This document shows, piece after piece, positions 34,801 through 46,800 of a DNA stretch of 64,000 nt. The stretch comes from Aurelia coerulea (taxonomy: Eukaryota; Cnidaria; Scyphozoa; Semaeostomeae; Ulmaridae): positions 2,108,001-2,172,000 of the forward strand of contig CM076953.1 of assembly GCA_039566865.1 (NCBI GenBank), given 5' to 3'. A program made the translations under genes and the position numbers. The notes beneath the pieces are model-generated. The model was not told the origin of the DNA and did not search any database. It saw nothing but the letters and a program-made list of their open reading frames with translations. The stretch's first letter is position 1. Every line of letters begins with the position of its first letter.

Positions 34801-37800
34801 TGCAAAGACATTTACAGTTTGATTAAAAGCAGCACAGCTTCGTTTCAAGGCTCAACATAATCTACAGTGGCTATTTTCTCCATACCAACTAGAACTGTTT
34901 GTTTATTTCAGATTTGAATGATGGAAATGACGCTGATTATCATACTTATACCATATTCACACTGACATTATGCCAGATTTGTCTAAGTCTGGTTGAATTT
35001 AAACCAATCAAATGCTTTCGATTCATTTGATTGACAAATTAGAAGGCAGTATTTAATAGCTTCGTTTAATTCAAGCTGGTTTCACTTGCAAGTGTGAATA
35101 GGTTATTACTGAAAAAGCTTAGTCTCTAAATTTGGTACTTTTGAAGCCACGATTAAGAGTTCTTAACTCATTCTAAGTAATAAAGGTTTCAGTCACTTCA
35201 AGAGCCCAGATTTCACACCAAAGAGGAATTTCTCCGTTCATATTCCCAAGTCTTCTTCAGTAGCAATTGCAGCCATACCTTCTGTCTCTCAGAAATCATT
35301 TCTTTCTTTCCTTATCATCTGTTAGGTAACAAGGATCTCAGTCACATCAAGAGCCCAACTTTGGGAAGCCCAGGCTGTACACCAAGGAGGAATTTACGCT
35401 TACGTATTCCAAAGCCGTTCTCGTCTGATTTCGTTGGTAGTCCTCCTTTTTCTCCAAAAGATTCTATATCTGCTTGTAAGGACGAATTCACTACAATGAA
35501 GAGCCCTGTCAGTAGCACACCGATGACTTTGAAAAAGAAAGCCTCCTTCAAGCTCCCCCTAACAACTGGAGCCGCTTCGAAGCCTAAAAGCAATGTAAGT
35601 TTTATTTTGAAAAGTGTGTTTAGTAACAGAACCGCATGTCCTAAACATTTTCATCTGAAAAATTTTCATGGCAGCAGATCGTTGACCCAAACATTTTGAC
35701 TTTAATACGAAGATTAGGAGATACAAAATCTTTAAGACAAGGTTCCAATACAAAGAATTGGGCCATAGTGAAAAAGACCTTTAAAGTGACCCTAACAAAA
35801 AATGCACTCTTAAGAAAGCGGCGGCCATGACCAGCCATGACCTTAGTAGTTATGTGCAGTTCTATTCATTTTTCCATCTATTTCTCGCACGGGGTTGGTT
35901 AGTAGTTAATGTAATTATTGATATGTTTTTGTAAATTTTCAATGGAGTGTAAAATCTGAAAAGCCTTCAATATAAACAATTTATCGTTGAGGGCAAAATC
36001 ATAGAAGGCAAGAATAGCAACCATGAATGAACAACTTTGACCCTGGGACTCCGGGGGGTGGGGTAACTTAAGTTCTCCATGGTACGGGGTTGTGCCATTT
36101 TAGGGTACCTCCTTATGATAGAGTCCGGAGTTATGGGTATACTTTTCAGAACTTTTTCCAGATTTATGGGTGGTAGTTTTACGCTTTGAATGGCATAACC
36201 CCGCCATAGAAATTTAAGTTAGCCCCCCGCACCCCCCCCCGGAACTTTGACAGATTCTTCGTGTAAATTCGTTCGTTGTTTATTAAGCTTTCAGTTCTTC
36301 TATCATTGGTTTGAAGATTTAAAAATTAACTTGTATGATCATAGCAACAGTCTTATTTTAGTTACCATTTTCCTTCATAGACCTCAACTCCTGCAACGCC
36401 AAAACTGAAAAGAACAATAACGGACTCATCACAAATCGATGGACCAACACCAACCAACAATTTTGGATTTGGATTCACACAAGTTAACTACGATGATGCA
36501 AAGAATGCACATGAGGTTGATTACTGTTTTTTTTCATCTCACAATTAACTTTCGAAAGTTGTGGCCTAATAGCTCGCAGAAAATTTCCTGAAAATTGGAC
36601 GTGTGTCATTGACTCAAGATGTTTCAAATTGCCTTATCATTTTTATGTTTGAAGAATGAATTGATCACAATATCTTGATCACAGTTTGTACTGAAATTTC
36701 CAAAGTTGCAAAATACTAAATTTCAGCAAGATGCAAAAGTTTATACTTGATATTAAGATGCTACCCTGTCTGCTTTGATCACCTCCTTGATTCTGTTTTG
36801 CATCTTCTCTTTCAGATTCAACATCTTACGATCTTGAGCATCGAACTTCACATGCAAACAAGAAGAGATCTTTGTCCTGATCCTAACTTTGACCCAATCT
36901 GTGCTATATTTTATCACTTGATAAGCGACACTGATGATTCCAAAGAGACTGGTATATTTATCGTTGATACTAACCAATCAAATCACAATGAGGCGTCTAC
37001 TAAAATCTCCAGACCAACACCTGAAGCTGTTGAGAAATTAATTAAATCTCCAGGTAGTATGCCACTCGATTTGTTTGAAATTTTCATCAACAAGATTAGC
37101 TAATTTGGAAACATTGACAACTAACGTTACCATCCTCTAGCAAGTGACGAGCGCTCATCTCTCTGTTAAAATATCCTGGGTGAGCCCGCAAGGCCACAAG
37201 GATAAATTTTGTAAGACAATAGCATGAGCGGCATTTGATTGACACCAACAAGGACAGATTTTGTATTAATTGACATTGTAATTCAAAGCGATTAGCGACC
37301 ACAGACAAAGGACATTCTCTCAAGCATTAATTGAAAACGAGCAAAGCCGCAAAAGTTTCTCTGAAGCCCAGGTAGCTAGCGTGCTCGTTGTGCATTCCAG
37401 AAACTATATTTTAAGAGCCAACATGGGCATAGATCGAAAGAAAAAGGATAAATCTACACATCTGCCTTGGGCATTTAATTTGTATTGTTCAAAAGCTGAT
37501 TGGGAGGCGATTCAATTCTCTTATTTGTTTGGTTTTGATTAAAACACTATAAAGTGGTATTGTCTGTCCCAAATTAGATTTCACCTGCAAATGCCCGCGA
37601 ATAACAACAATGGAAGTGTTTTTGCAAAGGAATTTTGCGTTACCGCAAATCTCAGGTGACATCTAGTAATTTGAAACGGATTATAATACATTTTATTTTC
37701 AGCTGCTGAAACGTCACCATCAAAATCTGCTGAAACTCAAAACAAAACACAAAAGTCACAAAATGATTCCGCACATGGCACTACTGCAGCACCCTCAGCG

Positions 37801-40800
37801 TTATCAAACTCAAGTCATCGAACACTTCTTCATAAATCAGGCGTAACAGATTACGAGCAACGATGTTACGATGACGAAAGATCAATGATTCTCGCATTTC
37901 AAGCTTTCGTTAAATCGCGTGATCCGGACATGATAGTTGGATATGAGATTCAGATGTTGTCATGGGGATATTTGATTGATAGAGCAAAGGAGCTGGACAT
38001 CAATCTTTGTCCGTTAATTTCGAGAATTCCGGGAGTTGATAAAGTTAGTAGAGTGAACGATCGTATTGAAAAGGATGTGTATTTGTACGGGCAGTCGAGT
38101 GATGTGAAAATTGCTGGAAGAATTTTGCTGAATGTCTGGAGGATTATGCGTAGTGAGGTAGCTATAAGTATTTCGTTTCCTTTGTTTTCTTTCCTGTGGG
38201 GCAGTGGTGTAATCCTCTGATCTTGCAGCCAGAATAGTCAGGCGGACAGGCTACTTGAGCGTCATGACAAGGGGTCGCGTACACGATTAGGCCTATTCTA
38301 CTTCTGCGATCCCAGCGCTTGGCGCTAAGAACTGCAACTTCACCTTCGCCTTTCTTCTGGGTGAGTAAAAAAGAAACGTACGGTGTTTGAAAAAATATTG
38401 CTTCCTGGATACCAAACCAATGTTATTGAGAACTGTCTTATTTCATTGTCGATATATTCATTTCAATTATGTAATTTGACCGGCTTTAATCGGTCAATCC
38501 TGGAAGATTTGGATTTCGATATGGAAGATTTTCTGCAGAGAGCCCCTTTAAAAACCTGTAAAAAACGAGTGAAAATAACGACCAAAATTTTGTCGGTTTT
38601 CCTTCCTATGAACAATGACACTTAAATGTATTCATGCGATTTTGTCTTCTTGGGAGAATGGAATCCCACTGAATCTGTTTGGGGATAGGACGTGCTAAAG
38701 CATGTTTGTTTAAGTCATTGCTGTAAGGTGTAAATATCTGGGAAATTTGCTCGTGATTTTAGTACGTTGCTTAATTTTGTTCTTGTTTTCGTCTGAAATC
38801 CTTTTCCTCTCTTTAGGTCACACTTCGCCTGTACAGTTTCGAGAATGTCGCATTTCACGTATTGCACGAACGACTACCAAAATACTCACATCGAACATTA
38901 TCAGCATGGTGGGGGCATCAGACATCTTTACACAGATGGAGAGTCGTTGATTATTACGTCAGAAGATGCCGTGCTAATATCAGTATGCTTGTTAGGACGG
39001 ATTTCATTAGCAGGACCAGTGAGCTTGCAAGGATTTTTGGCATATTGTTTTATTCTGTCATCTCCCGTGGAACTCAGGTAATTTTGTCTTGTTGATGATG
39101 GTGAACTAACTTGAGAATAGCCCCCGGGGGAGGTACTTGACTTTCATTTGTACGGGGGTGTGCACTCCAAGAAATTTTTTTTCATCCGGCTTTCGAATTT
39201 TTCCCTCGAAATGATAGCAGGCTTTAGAAAAATTCGCCGAAAAGTGTACTCCAAAACGTAAAAATTCGTCAAAAAACAATGAAATAACACTTTTGACAAC
39301 CGGCTTTAGAAAAATTGCCTTCTTTTGATACCCGGCGTTAAAAAAAAGAGGCGAAAACGATACCCAGAAAGGAGTGCACATCCCGTCAGCAAAATATACT
39401 AAGTAACCCCCCCGGGGAATAGCCCTGAAGATAAAAACCATGATTTTATTTACTGACAGTATTTTCGTCAGAGATTGATCACAGAATGTCATGTCAAATA
39501 ACAACTGACAAATAAAGTGTTATTTTACACAAAGCTTATTTTATTTCGTACTATGAATAACAGCATCTAGCGAAAAAGTTTTCAATGCGTCAAGTTGTGG
39601 AAATGGTCGTCAAGGTTGTCTGTAGGTTTATCTAATCTTAAATGCAGAATTAGAACGTTGCAAGATGAGTGTTTCGGGGATTAAGAGCCATACAGATAGG
39701 CCTCTCCTCGTGCTTGGACTTTTAGGATTATTCATTTGGTTTCGCAGACCGTAAGATTTTTGCCGGATAAAACTGCATGTGCTGTTATATATCCGGACGT
39801 AGGAAAGCCCGTTTCTCTTTTCTTAAATGGTTCATTTATTATGAAATTTTTGCATATAATGTCTTCTGTTAATATTGTCATGCATGAGTGGTAAAATTGT
39901 GTGAATCGGCTCGCATACAACATTTATGACGCTTATCATGACAGCGCATGTGATTATTTCATTTCCCACATTTGTTTTCTAGTTTCGAGTTGAAAGTATG
40001 ATGTTGCGAATCGCGAAACCAATGAATTATATTCCAGTTTCTCCAGACATCAAGCAAAGAGCGCAGTAAGTAAATTTGCTCAACTTTGTCAATATGAAGT
40101 AGTTTCTATGAATTCTGGAAGGCTGATCTAAAGCGTACACCGTAGTGGAAGCATACTGCAAAATGATCTCTACTTTGATGGCTTTAGGGAAGCCCTATGG
40201 AGAAGGGATTATCTGTCTGAGAGCAACCTTGAAAATTTTGATTTAAAGGTTGTGTTATCGCTGGTTTGTGTCTTTGCATCTGCAACCTTTGTAGACATGC
40301 CCCAAGTCTAATTCGTCAAAGAAATGTAAATTTCAGACAAACTTATTACAATTTAATTTAATTTAACTTATTACAGTTGACAAAATAGACTTGGGGCAAG
40401 TCTACGATCTTTGCAATAGCAGACCTCTTGAAATGCTTTAGTTGGCCATTCTCAGAGATCGAACCTCAATTGTGAAACTTTTCTCTTTACAGAATGGCAG
40501 CTCCAGAAGTCATACCTCTCGTGATGGAACCTGAATCAAGATTCTACCCGGATCCGGTCATTGTTTTGGATTTCCAATCATTGTACCCTTCCATCATCAT
40601 TGCATATAATTATTGCTTTTCGACTTGCCTTGGCAATGTCAAACATTGGAACGAGTAAGTTATGGCTAATATTAAGTCTATAGCATTGTTCAATGGCTTG
40701 TGGCCAACAAAAATGTCCAGTGTCACATCTAATCGTTGCCCACGACCTGTTGGTCGAAAAACCATGCTTAAATCCAAAACTTAGCTTGAAAGCTTAAAGG

Positions 40801-43800
40801 GGCTGCACAAGATTTTTGAAAAAATTGGAAAGTACGGGACAACCCGCGCATGTAACTAAAGCCTTGGGTTTTGATGGCGGCCAGTTTCATCACAGGTTCT
40901 ACGTAAGTTTCATTGGAGTGTTTTCTTGTTTATGTCTTTGAAATGTGATGGAACTTTTGAAATCGATTAGAATTTTTAAACATTTAGCGTTAGAAAAATA
41001 AAACAAATCCTCCACCAAAGCTTCGATCACCAAGATTGTTGTAGATACTTTGGATTACTATTCTCTGTGCAAAATCGCCATTTAGCTATGTTGTGTTCGG
41101 CCTAAACACATTCGATGATTTGACACGCAGAGCCACGCAGAGCCACGCAGAGAGGAGGGGTTGTAAAGCCCCTTTAACAATACTTTAGCAGGACGTCATC
41201 GTGTAAAAGTTTTTATGATTTTTAGAGTTTTATGGACTTTTGGAATTCTGAATAAGTTGCTCAATCAAGTAACAAGCTGATTAGATGTTGTGTATTTTTA
41301 GGCCTGGTGCTTTCAAGTTTGGTACCACGTCACTTGGACTCCCTTTGTCACTTCTACAAGTAAGTGACATTTTAGATGTGTTGGATTACCTTTCTTTTTT
41401 TGTTATAAAAATGATCATGTTTTCCGTTCTGCTGTAGAAAATTTTTCCACTTGTTAATAAAGAATATTCAAGAGAACATCTTGCAGTTGCACTTCCAGCT
41501 GCCTTGCAAAATCTTAGATATGCAAATGTTTAAAACTTACGTAGTTTCTTTTAGATTTCTTACAGTGGCTGGCATCTAACCAAAATGATCTCTTCTTTCC
41601 TTTCATCAGAAGCTGCAAAATGATATCCATGTTTCACCAAATGGTGTTGGATTCGTCAAACCCAATGTCAGGAAAGGAATACTTCCAAAGTAAGGTTTCA
41701 GCGTTAAAGATTTTATCACAGCGATTCATTATGCGAACAAATAACAGTATAAATAATCGAGCTTTGAACAGAGTTTTATATTGTACAAAATAAAACTCTG
41801 TTCAAAGCTCGATTATTTATACTGTTATTTGTTTGTATTTAGTGAAACATCGTGCAACCAAGAAGTTTGTTTATTCATTTTGCGCTATGCAGTGTATATC
41901 TCTTCCAATCATGAAGTGAACTGTGCACATTTCTGCAAATGTAGACATTCAATTACGCTGCACATGGTGGAAAATGAAAATTGTTGGTGTTCCCTAGCTT
42001 TTTGATGCAGGCAGCTCAGTTTTTATTAATTTTTGAAAAACTACGTTTCTTGCGAACGTTTTCAATTAGAGTGCAACCCATTTGATGATGAAATGTAGAG
42101 AAAATTAGAGGCAGGCCTGGTCGTTTCATTGACTGTCTTTGATTTGTTTAGGCCTTACACCGAATGTTAGATGCTTGTCAGTTGGGTCTTAAACTCATTG
42201 CAAATGTAACTTATGGATATATCTGCACGTGGACACTTTTCAAGTCACATTTTGCCGTCACAAGGCAACTTAAGGCCATTAACCTTTGATGAGTTTACCT
42301 CCTTATGAAAGTCTTCCACTTTATTGTTCAAATCAATGGCCTTTCAGACAATATTCTTGTGCAAATTTCATTTTATGGTGATAAAAACCTTTCTAATGAC
42401 GTTAATAAAAGCGTATTTAGCCTGTATGCAGACTTAAAAAAAAAGTCTGCACGCAGGGTAAAGCGTACTCGAATTGACTCTAAACTTCATCCACAATACT
42501 TGTTGGTTTGGTTAACATTATCGCCTATGCTCACCTGACATCCAAAGTGAAACCGGCTTCAGCATTTATCAGTTAAAATCGTTTATGTTAAGCCTTTTAT
42601 AGCTACATATTTAGTTGTAATTTTAGTTGTATTTACTCGATAAAAGACCATGGGGCAGTCATGATATTTTGTTCCCTGTGGTATCGTTCTTATGTACGTC
42701 TTAAGTAGTTCGTCTTCGTGAATTTTATATTAAATAACACAATTCAATGAGTAAGGCAATATAGCTATTAGTGAATTCCATTTTAAAATCGACATATTAA
42801 ATCCAATTTGTTATCATTTGGAGATGGGAAACCTCAGATTTTCTACCGAATATAAAACTTTTTGCACCATCTTCTCAGTTTTATACGTCAAGAGAATTCT
42901 CTCAAGTTGGTGACAATTCATTCGAAGTACATTACGAGTTTTTATCATTCTTTTCACAGGATGTTGGATGATATATTGAAAACAAGAATTATGGTCAAAA
43001 CATCTATGAAGAAAAATAAAGATAATAAGGTGTTGGATTTTTTTCAATCAAATTTGTTTAGATTTTTTGCAAATACTCCCAACCAATCATGCGCTTAAAG
43101 ACAAATGACGGAGATATAAGGTGACTTAAATCAGGGGCCTGGGCAATCTAAATATAACCTATTGAATTCCATTGTATTTGATGATATCGAGAGATTAGCA
43201 AATCAATTAGACAAATGAAAGCACTAAGCCATCTTTTGTTCTATTTTTAAACTAGGCGCTATATATCCGTCATTTGTCTTGAAATCAAGGCTTTAGAAGA
43301 GACCAGCTTTACGCGTTTCATGAGAAGCAAATTATATTGATGTTGAATTGAATTGTACTCATTTTTATAAGAAGCACAGGGGCATGTCCAGGTCCTGGTA
43401 GATTGTATCTTAAATCTTAGGAAATTTGTCTGTCAAAAGTTTCCAACAAGTTGTTAAAAATGTTTGATTACTAAAAGGGCTTCTAAAGGGCATTGTATGA
43501 TATCAAAACGAGTTTGTGTTCAAGAGGAATCGTACTCAAAATATTTTCAGAACATTTGTCAATGTCAAATGTAATCTTTCGTTAAAAATATCGTTGACTG
43601 GCTTCGAAGAATTAAAGCTGCACATTGCAAAAGTTTCTTAGCTTTTTGATGCAGGCAGTACTGTTTCTTAATTTTTGAAAAACTACCCCGTTTCTTGAAA
43701 ACGTTTTTAGAGTGCAGCCCATTTGACGATGAACTGTTGTGTTTTCTTAAAATTCGTTAAGCTATGTAAGAACATACGATATAGAAAATTAGATGTAGGC

Positions 43801-46800
43801 CTGGTCATTTCATTGACTGTTTTTTATTGTTTAGGCCTTACACCGAATGTTAGACGCTCGTCAGTTGGGTCTTAAACTCATTGCAAATGTAACTTATGGA
43901 TATACTTCTGCTAACTTCTCCGGAAGAATGCCATGCGTTGAGGTAATTCATTTCAATTCTACTTTCTTTGAAGAGCACAAAATCCTAATACAGTACACAA
44001 CATAATAAAGCTGTATTCTACACGACCCAAGAAAAGCAGAGCTTATCGAGCTTGGGCCGTTAAAAAAACAATTATATGAATTTAACAAAGGAAAATTTAA
44101 TTCAAATCGTTACGATTGATTCCACTTTTAAATGTTAGCCACACTCTGAAGAAAACGTAAGTTCGAAAGGCCTAAGTGTGCTGAAATATACGTCGTGTTT
44201 TTTTGCCTCCATTTTCTTACAAATTTTTATTTAATTCAAAAATACAAAGTTGGAGTATGATACCTAAATTTACAAGAATACAATACAAATGAGGCAAAAT
44301 ATTTTGGTCAAATTTGATTGCATTTTATATTATGCTTGGTTGTTTTTAGGTAGCAAATATTGTTTCTTTAAGCATGATACTAAAGGATTTTGAGTTTGTA
44401 ACTATATCATATAAGTTTAGTGTGATGACAAGAATAATTTTTCGATTCCCATTCTTCGCCAGCAGTTCATCTTTATCACTAAATGTTAATGTTTTAAACC
44501 ATTTTGATAACAAGTTTGCATCCTAAACTACGCTGTGGAAATGAATGATTTATGCTTTGGTGCGTTGCAAAACATCGAAATATCTTTTCTTGAATTTGTC
44601 GCATAATTTCATGAAGGCAGGAAGATGAGATAGGAGAATTTCGAAAAGTCTTGATTTTGCTGCACAAAACAGTTTTGCAGAAAAATAGGCAAATAGGGGT
44701 AGCTTATTGCTTTGACACAAAGATGGTTCGTGATGATTTAATCAAGCTTTTTTACCCTTCACTTCAAATGCAGACATTTTCTTAAATCCAATTATTCGAG
44801 GTTCCAGCGAACAGAAACTGAGACCAAAATTGCAACAAATATTGTGCGTTCTGCTGTCAAAGAAAGTACATTTAATCTAAGTTCATTTCATATTTTAGGT
44901 ATGAGATTTTAGAAGTTCAACTTTATGCCATCCTATATCTAATCGTGCGTAAGAGTGAGACTACTGGCCTGAAGTAAATAAATCATTTAGAACAGATGTA
45001 AGATCACTGCATTTAAAAGATATTAGATCATTGTCATATAGCGCTCATTGTAACTCTGAGGTCCAGGAAAGGGACTCCTTGTAGGTAAAAGAAGTATGAC
45101 AGAAATAAACTGGATGAATACACTGGACAATATCCCTCGATTTGATGGCACCCTTATCATGAATTTTCATTGGATAATCCACAGATTGCAGACAGTGTTG
45201 TGAGAAAAGGAAGAGAAGCCTTGGAAACAACCATCAATTTGATAAACTCAACCAAAAGATGGAACGCAAAAGTCGTTTATGGTGATACTGATAGGTTCGT
45301 TGTATACGCTACGTTTGATCTTAGAGACCAATTGCTAAAATTTCGGTTGGCGTTAATTAGCACATTAGCTAGAAAAGAGCCAACCTTAAACAAAGAGAAA
45401 TTATTATTATTTTTATTGTTATTGTTATAACCGTGATGCTTTACGCGCTGAATAAGAAGCAAAAAATAGCAGAACCTAGGCCAGAAACGACTTTTGTAAT
45501 TCGTATCATACGAAAATCCATTGTGGCACAGCAAAGCATCATGGTTAGCTGTAGGTCTTAATGCCTAAGTAGAGGTGCAAAAGTCCATAAATCAAACAAT
45601 CAACCAGTGTTACTTTTTATATTTCAATTTATCGCAAATATCACCCTGCGTCTTTCTCGAGAAAGATTTGAGGCCCAGTTCCGCCCAGTTCTATCGAATT
45701 TGTTGCAGGCCAGTTATTCAGTGTCAGTTGGCTTTTGCGAGGGGTGTATCACTCCAAAAATCCTCGTACACCCTGCCAAAAATCCGACAAATCCGCTTAA
45801 TATCTCGAAAAATCCGCAAATCCGGACCCAAAATCGAAGGATTTTTAGATCCGAAAAAATCCCGTCCGCCTTTTTGTGGAGTGATACACCTCTCAGGCTT
45901 TTGTCGAAAATATTTTCCTTTCATGTCTTAGTAATCCTGTTGTAACTTTTTGAGCCAGGGAAAATCTAAACGTTGTTAGATTGTTTTTTATCTTCCATCT
46001 AAAATTGTGCGAAGGTATGCTAATGCGCAATATAACTATAAAATTTACGTTTATTGTTAGGTATGCTAATGCGCATGCGCTAAATGTTCAACCCGTAAGG
46101 ATACAAGAAGTCTAGTGGAACTGGTCGCTCATGACACAATTATTCTTTAGCTTTGCGCAGTGGCAATATCGTAGCTTATGAGGTCTAACCGAGGCGCGAT
46201 TATTGCTAATTGAAAACTTTCCCAATATCCCGCAAGACGACGCTTGACGTCGGCTTTGCAATTTTTGAAGGCCCTTATCAGGGTCACCAATAGTTGAAAT
46301 AAAATAGAACTTGAAAGGTCAGTACACAAATTGATCGCCGTAATCTCATTCTATTCTTTCCCTAGCGTATTCATTCAGATGAAAGGAGCAACGAAACAGA
46401 GAGCCTTCGATGTTGCAAATGAAATTGTTGAAGCAGTGACAAAAATTAACCCACAGCCCATGAAGCTCAAATTTGAGAAGGTAGGCCTGAATTAGTAAAC
46501 ACCGAAACCTTGCAAAATTCCCTCGACATCTTTCTTACTTTCGACGCCAAGAGAATTCACAAGAATTCGACAAAATGTGCCTTGTTGGAACTAGATTTTA
46601 ATTTAACTGTTAGCACCCCGCCAGAGGCAGGGCTTTCGAAAAATTGCCTATAGGCTCATTTGATTGTCCTCCTCCACGGAAATCTTTAGTAAAAGGCGAA
46701 AGATTTGTGCGGTTTGAAGGAAGACCAGAGCATGAAAGTGATGGTATGGAAATCAACCACATCTTGTGGTATAATGAAACGCTTATGGGCTGATCTTATA

